Below, in pieces: positions 47,701-61,016 of a stretch of DNA of 64,000 bases (positions are counted from its first letter, which is position 1; the number at the start of each line of letters is the position of its first letter). The DNA lies in contig JAAKBF010000007.1 of the NCBI GenBank assembly GCA_012656075.1, positions 434,001 to 498,000 of the forward strand, read 5' to 3'. This DNA comes from Phytophthora hibernalis. Taxonomy: Eukaryota > Oomycota > Peronosporomycetes > Peronosporales > Peronosporaceae. The notes below the pieces were generated by a model. It made no database searches, had not been told where the DNA came from, and was given only the letters and a program-made list of their open reading frames with translations. A program made the translations under genes and the position numbers.

Positions 47701-50700
47701 CAGTCCGAAGATGTCGACATACTACATGTACTGGGAACGCCGCATTTTCAATGCAATCACGAAGATGATCATTGCGTCCATGACGACGTTCCAGGCGCTA
47801 CTGAATGTCCACACAAAGGATATTAGTAGTGCAATGTCCGTCATGGGCCCTGGTGAAGGAGGCAAACTTAAACGCCCACCACTATGCAAGGTGAAAGCTA
47901 CAATGAACGGGAAGGATATCATCGTGACACCGTCGCTTTCGGATATGTACAAGTATCTGAGCAAGTCTGTGAAGCACATTGTCGAAAGTGCCAAGGCCTT
48001 TATCCGCTGGATGCACGGAACATGCCGCGAGACTGCGCCACTCATTGTCAACGAGGATGAAGAGCCTATCACATTTACATTCTACTCGGACATCTCTCAG
48101 AACCCATACGTCATTAAGATGACGCTTTCACTGAATCAGGAGATCCACAAGGTCTTCAATATCGTGAACCGCTATTTGGATAGCTGGCGTCGATACGACA
48201 CGGTGTATAATCTCTGGAATACCAAGCGACGAAGTGCACTCGAAAAACTTGCTGACAAGAAACCTCCGTGTGTGTACTTTGACACACGTATGGCACAGTA
48301 CACTCGACTTGCAGAATCTGTACGCAATCAGCCCACAGAGAAGGACACAGACTTCTTGCAGATCAATTGTCTGCCTTTGGCCGTGTCGATCGCCAAACAA
48401 GCCGAGATGTGGAAGGATGACTATGGCAAAATCCTGTTGGAAGTATCAAATAAAAAACTGCTCGCGATCGGCGCTACTATGGACCAGCTTGAGGCAGAGC
48501 TGAATGCAACCCCAGAAGACCTCGAGTCCCTCAAGAAGGTATTAAACACAGTTGCAGGTATCAGTGACATGGGTATGGAGATGGAGCTCGAATATGCCGA
48601 CATCATTGAGCGCTATCGCACACTACAGACTTTTAGCATTGCTGGAGACCCCGTCGAATTCAAGAAGGCGTTCTCGTTGGAACAGCGGTGGAGAAACCTG
48701 TACCTCGCGTCGAAGACAAAGGACCTGCGGCTCGTGAAAGTAAAGGACCAGTTCAGAGGTGTGACCAAGCAAGACGCCGTGAATTTCGCCGAGGAGTGCA
48801 AGAATATGAAGAAGGAGTTCCTTGAACATGGACCGGGAACATGTTCACTCGATCTGGACGCTGGACTCGAGATGGTATCGGCTTTCCAAAAGAAGCTCAC
48901 CGTGTTCAAAGCGCGGCGACAGGAGCTTGCAAACGCTGAGAACCTCTTTGCATTGTCAATTACCTCGTACCCTGAGCTTCAGCAAATAGCGGAGGCTCTG
49001 GAAAAGCAGGGCGTGATCTATGCTCTTTACACAGAGCAAAAGGAGTTTATCAGCAACCTCTCGAGTATGCTTTGGGCTGAGCTGGATGTTGCGGCCATGA
49101 ACAAGGGTATCGAGGAGCTAGAGAAGCGCTGCCGCAAAATTCCAAAAGACCTGAAAGCGATGTCTACATTCGTGGAGGTGGAGAAGCAGATTTCGTCTTT
49201 CAAAGAGAGTATCCCTCTGATCCAGAGTTTGAAGAACGAAGCCATGAAATCACGCCACTGGGAAGAACTCATGACGGTCACCCAAGTGCGCTTTGATATG
49301 AACCTCAAAACATTTACGTTAGGCAACCTGTTTGCAATGAAGTTGCATCGGTTCTCGTCGGAAATCGGTGATATTGTAAACGCAGGTATGCAGGAGCAAA
49401 AATCGAACAGGAGATACTGAAGATTGAAGACTCGTGGTCGAAGGCAGTGCTGGAGCTTGTCAAATACAAGAAGAATGGTACGGATCGTGGTTGGGTACTG
49501 CGAGCTGCAGACGAGCTGAAGATCACACTTGAAGACCACATGCTGAACCTGCAGACAATGTCTGGCTCACGTTTCATTGCAAATTTTGCAGAGCGTGTTC
49601 GCAAGTGGGAAAAGCGTCTTGGCGTGGTGAACGAGTGTTTGGATATTTGGTTCGTTGTGCAGCGCAAGTGGATGTATCTCGAGAGCATTTTTGTTGGCGC
49701 AGAGGATATTCGCCAGCAGCTACCGGAGGAGGCGAAGAAATTCGACGCTATCGATAAAGCGTGGAAGACTATCATGGGAGCTACGTACAAGAACGCCAAC
49801 GCCGTGGAAGCTTGCACGGCCGAAAACCGAGTGGAGACGCTGCATTCACTCTCCGAAAGACTCGACAAGTGTCAAAGTCCTTAAGTGACTACCTGGACAC
49901 GAAGCGAAATTCCTTCCCACGGTTCTTCTTTATCTCCGATGACGAACTTCTGAGTGTTCTCGGATCCTCGGACCCAACATCTATCCAGGTCCACATGCTG
50001 AAGCTCTTTGACAATGTGAAGCTGTTGAGTTTTGTACGCAATAACAAGAGCGTCGGTGCTATGGAGAGTGCTGAAGGTGAAGGTTTTCAATTCCGGACAT
50101 TGTCTGCCGTTGAAGGACCTGTTGAATCCTGGATGACCGGTGTGGAAGACGAAATGCGCGTCACCCTACAGCGCATCGCTAAGGAGGGTGTGTTTCAGTA
50201 CGCTAATGTGGATCGCACAAAGTGGCTGGAAGATGTGCTGGGGATGGTATCGCTCGTTGGAAGTCAAATTTGGTGGACGTGGGAAGTGGAGGACGTGTTC
50301 CACCGAGTCAAAGGTGGTGACAAGTACGCCATGAAAGGCCTGGAAGGACGACTAACTGAGCAATTGAACAGTCTTGTTCGGCGTGTACGCGAGCCACTTG
50401 ATAAGCTCACACGGAAGAAAGTGAACACTCTATTGATCATTGATGTGCACGCACGCGATATTGTGGACTCCTTTGTGCGCGACAGCATTCTCAACGAGAA
50501 AGAGTTTGCTTGGGAGTCCCAGCTCCGCTTTTACTGGCGGAAGGACGTGGATGACGTTGTTATCAGCCAATGCACAGGCAACTTCCGCTACGGCTACGAG
50601 TATATGGGGCTGAACGGGCGACTTGTTATCACACCACTCACGGATCGCTGCTACATGACACTCACGCAAGCGCTAACCTTTAAGCTCGGAGGATCGCCTG

Positions 50701-53700
50701 CGGGTCCTGCTGGTACAGGAAAAACCGAAACAGTGAAAGACCTCGCGAAATCTCTCGCACTGCCGTGTTATGTGATCAATTGCGGTGAAGGTCTTGACTA
50801 CAAGGCCATGGGTAGTATTTTCTCGGGCCTGGTTCAAGTGGGTGCCTGGGGCTGCTTCGATGAGTTCAACCGAATCAACATTGAGGTGTTGTCCGTGGTT
50901 TCTGCTCAACTTCGTGCCATCCAAAACGCACTTAACTACGACAAACCTACCGTTGATATTGGTTTCGGAACCGAGATTGCAATCCACCGCACAGCAGGGT
51001 TCGCCACTTGTGGCTTCTTCATCACGATGAATCCTGGCTACGCAGGACGTACGGAACTACCCGACAATCTCAAGGCTCTCTTCCGGCCAGTGACCATGAT
51101 CGTACCCGACTTGCTGCAAATTTGCCAGATTATGCTCTTCTCTGAAGGTTTTGAGAACGCTGTGTCGCTCGCGAAGAAAATGACGGTGTTGTACAAACTT
51201 TCGCGCGAGCAGCTTTCGAAGCAGTATCATTACGATTTTGGGCTTCGAGCTTTGAAGAGTGTGTTGGTTATGGCTGGATCGCTCAAACGTGAGTATAATG
51301 ATATGAACGAAGACTTGGTGCTCATGCGCGCGTTGCGTGATAGTAATATGCCTAAGTTCGTATTTGAGGATGTTCCGCTCTTCCACGGACTTATCAATGA
51401 CCTCTTCCCTGGTCTTGATTGCCCCGGGTGGGATACGCAGCCCTAAAAGATGCCATCGAGGAAGAACTCGTTGCCGGTGAGTATAACACGACTAACGCTG
51501 CAGTGTACAATGAGCAGATCGACAAGATCATTCAGATGTACGAGACAATGCTTGTGCGTCACACGACCATGATAGTCGGACCTACGGGAGGCGGCAAGAC
51601 TCTGGTACTCAACACCCTTGCTGCCGCATCGAAAACAGCTCTGGACGAACAGGTTAAGATATTTGTCCTCAACCCGAAGGCTCAACCGATTGCAGAGCTT
51701 TATGGCACCATGGATCCGGTCACGCGTGACTGGACGGACGGCGTGCTGTCAAAGCTTTTCCGCGAGCTCAACCAACCTCTCCCCGCTGGAAAGGAGAACG
51801 AGAAGCGCTGGTTAATCTACGACGGCGATGTCGACGCCGTCTGGGTGGAGAATATGAACAGTGTCATGGATGACAACAAATTGCTGACGCTGCCTAACGG
51901 CGAGCGTATCCGACTGCAGACTCACTGCAGCATGATCTGTGAGACTTTCGATTTGCAGTACGCTTCACCCGCTACCATTAGTCGTTGTGGTATGGTTTGG
52001 GTCGATCCAAAGAACCTTGGCTATCGACCGTACTACGAGCGGTGGCTCAAGAAGAAGTATCCGTTAGTAGCAGTGACCCCAGCGGCAGACGCACCCGCTA
52101 GCGCCAATTCACCACCCCCAGGGACGCTGTCAACCCCACTGGAGCGCATGATCCTTCTCGAGTTGTTTGATAAATACGTGCCAAAATGTGTTGACTTCAT
52201 TCTGGAAGGAGTCTTTGGAGCGGACGAGGTCGTGGCCAAGTGCCAACAAGTAATTCCGATCAGCAACATGGAAATGTGCAAACAGCTCTGCATTTCACTT
52301 GATGCATTCTTACCAAGTGACGGATCATTGGATCCAACAACGGACCGAGCGAGCGTTGAAGGCATATTCTTGTTCAGTGTTGTCTGGTCATTGGGAGCGG
52401 CACTACTCGGAGCCAGTCGAGTGCGGTTCAACGAGTTCATCCGCAAGATTGCAGACTGTCCGCTACCTGCTACCAGTCTCTACTACAATTTCTTCGACTT
52501 GGAGTCGCGAAAATGGCAGCCATGGGAAGCACGCGTCGTGCCGTACGCTGAACCAGCTCCGTTCAACTTCTCTCGTGTGTTTGTTCCCACCACCGACTCG
52601 GTGCTCTACAGCTTCATTCTCGAAAGCTGCATGCGCACGGAGAAGCCGATCCTTTTCGTAGGCGAAAGCGGCACTGCGAAGACGGTGACAATTCTGAGCT
52701 ACCTCAAGGACTTGGACCAGCAGACGTGCTCGACACTCAGCATCAATTTTTCCAGCCGTACAAGCAGTTTGGACGTTCAGACAAACATTCAAGCTAACGT
52801 GGACAAGCGATCGGGTAAGATTTACGGTCCTCCTGCGGGAAAGAAGCTGCTGATCTTCATCGATGACTTGAACATGCCCAAGGTGGATCTATACGGAACG
52901 CAGCAACCAATTGCCCTTCTGCACTTTGTCATGAACCGTGGCAGTATGTATGACCGTGGTAAGGAGCTCGATCTCCGCATTCTGAGAGACTTGCTGTTCA
53001 TTGGTGCCATGGGACCCCGGCGGTGGCCGAAACCAAGTCGACCCGCGTTTTGTGGCACAGTTCAACGTGTACAACCTCACACCTCCAACAAAAGAGGTGC
53101 TGAAGCACATCTACGGCTCTATCGTGACCACATATCTGCGCAATTTCAACGAAGCAATTCAAGCGAAGGGGATTAAACTGACCGAGGCTCTGCTTCAGTT
53201 CTTCGAGTTCACGCTCGAGAAATTGCCCCCACTCCGTCCAAATTTCACTACATTTTCAATCTTCGCGACCTCGGTCGAGTTTGTGAAGGCATCTGCATGA
53301 CCACAACGGACAAGTTCGATAGCGCTGGCAAGATTGTGCGTTTATGGCGCAATGAAGTGAAGCGGGTTTTCGGCGATCGTCTTACGAGCGAGTCCGACAA
53401 CGCTCTAGTCGACGGTGCCATCTCACAAATTCTGCGCGATTCGTTCCCTGATGAAGCGGAGGTAGCATCTGCAGACCCTCTCATCTTCGGCGACTACGCA
53501 GACTGCATTGGACGTATCACTGGCCAGGCCGCTGAAGATGCTCGGCTGTACCAGGACATGGAGTCATACCGCCGTATTCGCGGCATATTTGATGAAGCAT
53601 TGGAGACGTACAACCTGGACAACAAACCTATGGCTCTGGTACTGTTTGAAATGGCACTAGAGCACCTGTCGCGCATTTTGCGTATCATCCGTAACCCGCT

Positions 53701-56700
53701 GGGTCACGCTTTGTTAATAGGCGTAGGCGGCAGCGGCAAGCAGAGTCTTTCACGGCTAGCAGCTTTCACGGCCGGGTACGATCTCTTTGAGATTTTCCTG
53801 ACTCGAGGGTATGGCGAGACGGAGTTTCGAGAGAACCTCAAAGACCTCTATCGCATGCTGGGCAAGAAACCCGTCGTTTTCCTGTTTACGGATGCGCACG
53901 CAGTGGAAGAAGGATTCCTCGAGTTTATCAACAACATGCTTACTACAGGTGTTGTACCCGCGTTATTTGAATCGGATGAGCGTGACATACTTGCAAGTTC
54001 AGTGCGTGATCAAGTCAAGGCTGCTGGGCTTGTTGAAACAAACGAGAACTGCTGGAGATTCTACGTAAACCTATGTCGTCAGAACCTCCACGTGATTCTG
54101 GCGATGTCTCCTTCGGGTAGCACACTTCGAACCCGATGCCGCAACTTCCCGGACTCGTGTCAGCTACAGTTATCGACTGGTTCTTTGCGTGGCCTGAAGA
54201 TGCACTGCGAAACGTAGCGCAGTACTTCTTAGCCGAAGAGGCTATTCCAGAGGAATCTCGCGAGCAGGTGACTAACCATCTCGTGCACGCGCATTTGCGA
54301 GTGGTTCGCGTTGCTCACCAGTTTGGTGAAGAGCTTCGTCGCCATTACTACGTGACACCAAAGAACTACCTCGATTTCATTTCGAACTACCGTTTGCAGC
54401 TCAAAGAGAACAAGCTTAAGGTCACGGCTAGTATCGCTCGTCTTAAAGGTGGTCTCACAAAGCTCGTTGAAGCCGCCCAAGCAGTGGATGTCATGCAGAT
54501 AGAACTTTCTGAAAAGAAGGTGATCGTGGATGAGAAGACGCTGGCATGCGAGGCACTCATCAAGACCATTGAGGAGAAGTCGACCGTAGCTTCAAAGCAA
54601 CAAGAAGTTGCTGCTGCGACACAAATTGCGTGCGAGAAAGCATCAGTACTCATCGCTCACGAGAAAGAAGAAGCTGACGCAGCTTTGCTCGAAGCCCTTC
54701 CTGCCGTAGAAGCTGCAGCCGCGGCACTGCAGGATCTCTCCAAGGCTGATTTGACGGAACTTAAATCTTTTGCGTCGCCACCGCCATTGGTGATGTCAGT
54801 GTGTATGTGCGTGTTGATTCTCAAACCCACGGGCCAAGAGCTCGACCTGGACTGGAAGGGTGCCAAGGTCATGCTGAGTAATGCCAACCTGATCACGTTG
54901 CTTAAGGAGTACGAGAAGGACAAAATTTCGGCAAAGATGATCACAAAGATCAAGACATTCTTCAAAAACCCGGATCTTAACATTGAAAACATGAAATCGA
55001 TCTCAAGGGCTGGTGCTGGGCTGCTCGTTTGGGTAGTGGCCATCGTCAAGTATCACGATGTGGCCAAGAATGTCGAGCCGTTGCGTCTAAAGGTGAAGAC
55101 GATGGAGAAAGAACAATCCATTAAAGAACAGGAGCTTGCGGACCTCAAGGCTACGCTCGATCGATTGAAGACAGAGCTCGATACCTTGTCCACCCAGTTC
55201 CAGGAAGCCAACTCGGAGCTGCAGGGCCTCAAGACTCAGGCAGATCAGATGCAGAAGCGATTACAGGCAGCAAGTAAATTACTCGCTGGTCTTGGTTCCG
55301 AGCGTACGCGCTGGACAAAGGATGTTGACTCTCTCAACCTGCAGAGCGAGCGACTCGTGGGTGACTGCTTGCTCACGGCTAGTTTTTAAGCTACGCCGGT
55401 GCTTTCAGCTTCGACTACCGTTCAGACCTCATCTACCGCGACTTTTTCCAGGACATCGAGTCCCGCAAGGTTCCCGTCACGACACCTTTCCGTCTAGAGA
55501 GCTCTCTAACGGACGATGCAACAATCCAGAAGTGGGTCTCTGAAGGCTTACCAGCAGACGAACACTCAGTGCAGAACGGTATTTTGACTACGAAAGCCAG
55601 TCGCTTTCCGTTGTGTATTGATCCGCAGCAGCAAGCTGTGAACTGGATTAAGAAGAAGGAAGAGAAGAATAGTTTGACCGTCAAGACGTTGAGCGACCCA
55701 GACTTCATGAAGCACTTGGAGCTGGCAATTCAGTTTGGCAACCCGTTCCTGTTTGAAAGCGTCGATGAAGAACTGGATCCAATATTGGACCCGGTGCTCG
55801 AGAAGAGTACGTTCATGGAGGGTCGCAAAGACTCATAAAGCTAGGTGACAAGAATGTCGAGTGGGATGCAAACTTCCGCTTATACTTCACGTCGAAGCTT
55901 GCTAACCCACACTACTCGCCTGAAGTCATGGGCAAGACCATGATCGTGAACTACAGCGTGACACAAGACGGGTTGGCAAACCAGTTACTAAATGTTGTGG
56001 TAGCCCATGAACGACCCGATCTGGAGGAGCAATACAGCGAACTCGTGACAGAGATGTCGGAGAGCACCCAGTTGATCGTAGAGCTCGAAGACACACTGCT
56101 GCGTGAATTATCGAGCAGTTCCGGGAATATCCTAGATAATGAAGAGCTCATCGCTACTCTTGACGAGACCAAGAACAAGGCCACTGAAATCAGTGCGAAA
56201 CTCGAACTGGCAAGTTTCACCAAGGACGAGATCACAAAGGCTCGTGAGGTGTACACACCCGTGGCACTACGCGGCTCCATTATGTACTTCGCGATGGCAG
56301 CTCTCGCGACGATTATGAAGATGTACGAAATATCCCTTGCGAGTTTCCTCACGGTCTTCCACACAGCTCTCGAGACGGCCAAACGCGATGTTGTTCTCGA
56401 GAAGCGACTGCGCTTCATGGTACAATCGATCACGGAGCTGATGTACGATTACACGTGCACAGGCATCTTTGAGCGACACAAACTCATGTTCTCATTCCAA
56501 ATGACGTGCATGATCTTGAGTGCTTCGGGTGATCTCAATCGAGCTGAGCTCGACTTCTTCCTGAAGGGTGATACATCTCTTGATGCCGCATCGCAGCAAA
56601 AGCCTGATGACATTACGTGGGTGTCGGGTGCTGGATGGAAGGACCTCCTTTGCCTCAGTAAGCTAGGTGAAGGAGAAGGCAGCGTATTTGAATCGCTCAT

Positions 56701-58780
56701 GTCTGACTTTGCGCAGAAGACAAGTGAATGGAAAGCATGGTACGATCTCGAAGCTCCTGAGCTCGCAGACCTTCCGTGTGGATACTCAGAAAAGTTGTCC
56801 AGCTTGCAAAAGCTGCTGGTCTTCCGGTGTTTCCGACAGGACCGTGTGTACAATGCCATGAAGTTGTTCGTGATGGCAATGATGGGAGAAAAATTTGTCC
56901 AGCCTCCTGTGCTGGACTACGCGCGAATTTACAGCCAGAGCGCCGCCACAGCACCTATTGTTTGCATATTGAGTCCGGGTGCTGACCCCCAGAGCGACAT
57001 CCAAACTTTGGGCGACGAGTACGGATTCTCTGGACATCGATTCAAATTCTTGGCACTGGGACAGGGGCAGGGACCTCTAGCTGAGCAAATGTTAGAGGCG
57101 GGAGCAACACGTGGACACTGGGTGCTGCTGCAAAACTGTCACCTGCTCGCTAGTTGGCTGCGCACGTTGGAGAAAATGCTTTTGGCTATGACAAAGCCTC
57201 ACAAGGACTTCCGATTGTGGCTCACCACAGAACCCACGGACAGATTCCCTTTGGGTATCCTTCAGCGTTCGCTGAAGGTGGTCACCGAGCCTCCTGATGG
57301 ACTCAAGCAGAACATGCGAAGTCTCTACTCGAAGCTAGACCAGACAATGTTGGAGGAATGCCCCCACGCAGCGTTCCGCTCTGTGGTGTACGTGTTGTGC
57401 TTCCTGCACGCAGTGGTGCTGGAACGTCGCAAGTACGGCAAGATTGGCTGGAACGTTAGCTACGACTTTAACGAGTCGGACTTCACTATCTCACGGAAGT
57501 TGCTGAGTCTCTACCTCTACAAGGCGTATGAGGATCGTGATGAGCAGCTTCCCTGGGGATCACTGAAGTATCTAATCGGCGACGCCATGTACGGTGGTCG
57601 CGTCAGCGATGACTACGACCGGCGAATTCTAACAACGTATTTGTCCGAGTACATGGGCGACTTCCTTTTCGACGACTGCCAGCGGTTCTACTTCAGCCGC
57701 TCAGGCTTTGACTACGTGCTTCCGGGTGCATTGGATGGCAACTCGAATCGGTTAGGACTTCGGCTGGAAGACTACGTGGCCACAGTTGAGACTTTGCCGT
57801 TGACAAATAGTCCAGCAGTGTTTGGTCTGCATCCCAACGCCGAGATTGGCTATTACACCAACATGTCGAAGAGTGTGTGGAAGGACTTGATCTCTCTTCA
57901 GCCGAGGTCGGCGCAGTCGGGTACAGGAATATCACGTGAAGAGCACATCGGTAACGTGGCTAGCGACATCCAGTCCAAGGTACCTGAGCCTGTCGATGTG
58001 GACCAAATCCGCAAGAAGCTGGGTCTTACACCGACACCCACTCAAGTGGTGCTGCTCCAAGAACTCGACCGCTGGAACCTGCTTACGGCGCGTATGCGCG
58101 TATCGCTTGGAGATCTCCAGAAGGCTCTCGTCGGAGAAATCGGTATGAGCGATGAGCTGGATGCCGTTGGCAACGCGCTGTATGATGGGTTCCTGCCGAA
58201 TCTGTGGCGTTCATTGTGCCCCAAGACAGAGAAGCCGCTTGGCAGCTGGATGGAGCACTTCACACAGCGCTTCAAGCAGTACATGAACTGGATCTCAAAC
58301 GGCGACCCGCGCGTCATGTGGCTTTCGGGGTTAGGAATTCCTGAGTCGTATCTCACCGCTCTAGTGCAAGCCACTTGCCGAGCGAAAAACTGGCCACTGG
58401 ACAAGTCGACACTGTACACGCGTGTCACCAGCTATACGAACGACTCGCAGTTGCCTGCGCTGGACGGCACGAGAGACGACGCCGGGTGCTACGTCAAGGG
58501 GCTCTTCCTGGAAGGTGCATCCTGGGACCTCGAGCGTGGATGCCTCGCCCAACAGCGACCTAAGCAGCTCGTGGAAGAGCTACCCATTTTGCAGGTCATC
58601 CCGATCGAGGCCAGTCGCCTCAAGCTTCAGAACACGTTCCGCACACCAGTGTACGTCACCCAGTCTCGTCGAAACGCCATGGGCGTCGGACTCGTGTTCG
58701 AAGCAGATCTCTACTCCATTGAGCACGCCTCGCACTGGGTGCTGCAAGGTGTTGCCCTCGCACTCAACACCGACTACTAA
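44756..58780 (+). CDS. Axonemal dynein heavy chain, probably outer-arm gamma type (DNAH5/8-like)
   Basis: This is a flagellar motor of about 4,655 residues. The start is ATG 44756 (MSLDEVTRRWLRR); one intron is seen at 45030-45100. The tail region (to about 49400) includes SRHYNTDERM and KNHPPVAGAI, which recall the DNAH5/8 class (inference). The linker follows. AAA1 carries GPAGTGKTET at 50703-50732, AAA2 GPTGGGKT at 51578-51601, AAA3 GESGTAKT at 52661-52684 and AAA4 GVGGSGKQSL near 53721. The stalk coiled coil and microtubule-binding tip span about 54400-55360. AAA5, AAA6 and the C-terminal domain follow, ending ASHWVLQGVALALNTDY. The frame slips by one base (two near 53015) at 45873, 47178, 47375, 49398, 49874, 51422, 53015, 53240, 54151, 55383 and 55827, nearly all in homopolymers. 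The stretch 45101-45230 is unresolved. All four P-loops are intact, so the gene is judged functional. Confidence 0.93.
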
Positions 58781-59231
58781 ACGCGCAACTTGAGGCGCGA
58801 ATTGTACAGGAATTTATGCTTATGTTCATCGATCACTACATCTCTGAGCTTCGACACCGTCTTCCAGTATCTACAAATGCACTGCACCATTCAAATGCTT
58901 TGTTTTCTTTAAGGCGACGGATACTGTTACACTCACGACAGTTGGGACGATAACTTTGCTGTTGGGACGAGGTGGCAGATTTCTTTTCTTCTCTTCTCGT
59001 TAGTTTCCATTTTGACAAGGAGAGCCGTGACCAAGAAAAAGACCAAGACCCCTGCGCTGATCGTTGGTATATACTTCATACTTGAAGTATATGGCAGACT
59101 CGTCACTTTTTATTCTACGAGGAGGCTGACCCATAATATGTTTTTGTAGATGGCTCGTACGCGCGAATTCAAGCGCGTGGCTTGGTGAGTGCGGCACATA
59201 CAACGTTGCGTGCTAGCGTTGGGTACTGAGA
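58781..59231. other. Intergenic region downstream of dynein
   Basis: These 451 bases contain no credible ORF. They should include the dynein 3' end and the promoter of the NYN-domain gene. A near-palindrome, CATACTTGAAGTATATG, lies at 59078-59094. Short minus-strand frames here look random. Confidence 0.4.
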
Positions 59232-60665
59232 ATGGAGAAGGGAGGAAAAATCGATTTTGCAAGCCTTTGGACCGAGCTTGAGAAGCTGGCAGCGACAGAG
59301 TTTGAAGGTACACATATTTTGTTTTGTTGTTGCATTTCGAGCTGTCATTGCTACTAACTACTGTTGCTGCCCTGCGCAGAATGCTGGTATTTCGACAGCC
59401 AAAGGAGCGACGCACGGGGAAATAGCGCGTTGGCTGCCGAGTACCATGGTTTGAAGTTCGCACGCCCGCTCGCTCCGCAGGTATCTCTTTTAGGCTAAAT
59501 GATGTACAGAGCGTTGCTTATTGACAATATGTGTTCTCTTCGTGCAGTTCCAGGTCAAAGTGTTCTCCACGAAGAGATACAAGTGTCAATGCAGGAAGTG
59601 CGGAAGCCACTTTACGCAAAATGAGCAGAAAGGTGTCGACAACGGGTACGTGTTCAAAATGCATGTGATTGTGCAACATGCAAAATGCTGACTAAGCTTA
59701 CGATGCTTGTGAATTGAACAGGATAGCAACCAAGCTGCTAACGCTAACGCTGCAAAACGTACGTCTCCTGAACAGCTCAGGTCTTTTTGACAGTTTTAGT
59801 TATTCTCGATGCCTTTGTTTACAGCACATCGACCGTCTCATTATCTTCAGCGATGACGGAGACTTTTATACGTCGCTTGGCTACGTACGCAATACACTTC
59901 TGAGGGAGGTTTGGGTCGTTGGTGAGTGCAAGTTCTTTGTTAATAGTGTGTCAAATTATCGATCATTTGCTAATCTCGCAATTGGTTGCTAAGGCTTTTT
60001 GGGCACCGTCTCGGGGACTTGCAGCAGCTTGCCTCGCGAATTGTCTGGGTCGACGATATATGGAGCCGTATCAAGAACCGAGGACGCGAAGACCCAACGC
60101 GTCCTAACGCGATGGTTGGGTCATGGGCACGAACGACACTCTGCTCGACGATCAAGTCACCGATCCGGGCGATACCACAACCGACGAGAATCTTGGAAGA
60201 GCCGCGAGCGATACGAATCACCCGACCACGGCAGGCGTAGCACGCTGGACATCTATGGTACATTTTTGAATTAGTTTCATGTGTGCGATGTAAGCTCTAC
60301 TAACCAGTAGATTGGTTGCTGCAGGGCCACCAAAACGCCGCAGAATGTCCCGTCGGAGCGATTCCAGCCCATCAATGAGTTACCGATCTCCGTCGCCGTA
60401 CAGCAGCGACAGATGTGCGATTCCTGGCGAGTCCATGTTCGATGAGGTGAACTTGAGTGATTCGGAAGACGAAGGCAACTGGCCGTCTCCGACGGAGGCA
60501 CCTCGTCCAAGTGAGGATGTAGTCGTCACGGTTCAGGTTCCTGGGAGAGCAGATCCCATGTTGCAAGATCCCAGTCAGTTCCCGTTCCCATTCCCGTTGC
60601 CAACGGCAGTGCTGGTGTTGGTGACGCCATCCGCGAGCAACGCTAATCTTGATGGTCGAAGATAA
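59232..60665 (+). CDS. NYN-domain (PIN-like nuclease) protein with RS-rich tail
   Basis: NYN domains are PIN-fold RNases of RNA processing and decay. Seven small exons are proposed: 59232-59307, 59380-59480, 59548-59645, 59722-59758, 59825-59921, 59994-60257 and 60325-60665, with GT-AG introns of about 66-76 nt. Domain signatures are CWYFDSQRSD, QKGVDNGIATKLLTLTLQN, then DRLIIFSDDGDFYTSL and VWVVGF. The acidic residues in DDGDF and VD are the expected metal ligands. A short cysteine cluster (CQCRKC) sits just before QKGVD. The tail has RRRMSRRSDSSPSMSYRSP, an RS-type stretch that suggests nuclear RNA-processing partners. In exon 6, GHRLGDLQQLASRIVWVDD is one base out of frame near 60001 and looks like the true end of the NYN fold. 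The unshifted frame is also open, so the exact product there is unsure. Confidence 0.7.
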
Positions 60666-61016
60666 TGTGTCCACGTCGTCTCTTTGAATGGGCATTCGGT
60701 GAAACTTCGAAGTAATGCCTAACTGAGCTGATTGTGGTCGAGAGGGTCTTGCTTATGGAGAAGAAGATGGATCACAACTAGGAGGCAAGGCTCGTACGCT
60801 TATATTTTTCATTTGGTTTTGGTCGCGGGCTCGAGAAGCTAATGGTGTTCATGTGGAAGTTGACACGACAAGGCTAGTGAATATCAATCCATTTTATTGC
60901 TTTCTGTCGTCTGAGTATTAGTCCTACGTGGTAAACGCAGAACTGCCTAGCCTGGATGGACCGATCACCATGTGCTGCCTGAATCATCGTTCAGTATTTT
61001 GTTGGAGCTCATGTTC
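60666..61016. other. Convergent intergenic region
   Basis: These 351 bases lie between the ends of the NYN gene (plus) and the cryptochrome gene (minus). Nothing beyond expected 3' untranslated sequence is seen. Confidence 0.4.

Noticed and set aside
44756..58780. Dynein heavy chain as a decaying pseudogene
   Set aside because: All breaks are single-base losses, mostly at homopolymers. The same error type is seen in essential housekeeping genes here, and every catalytic motif is intact.
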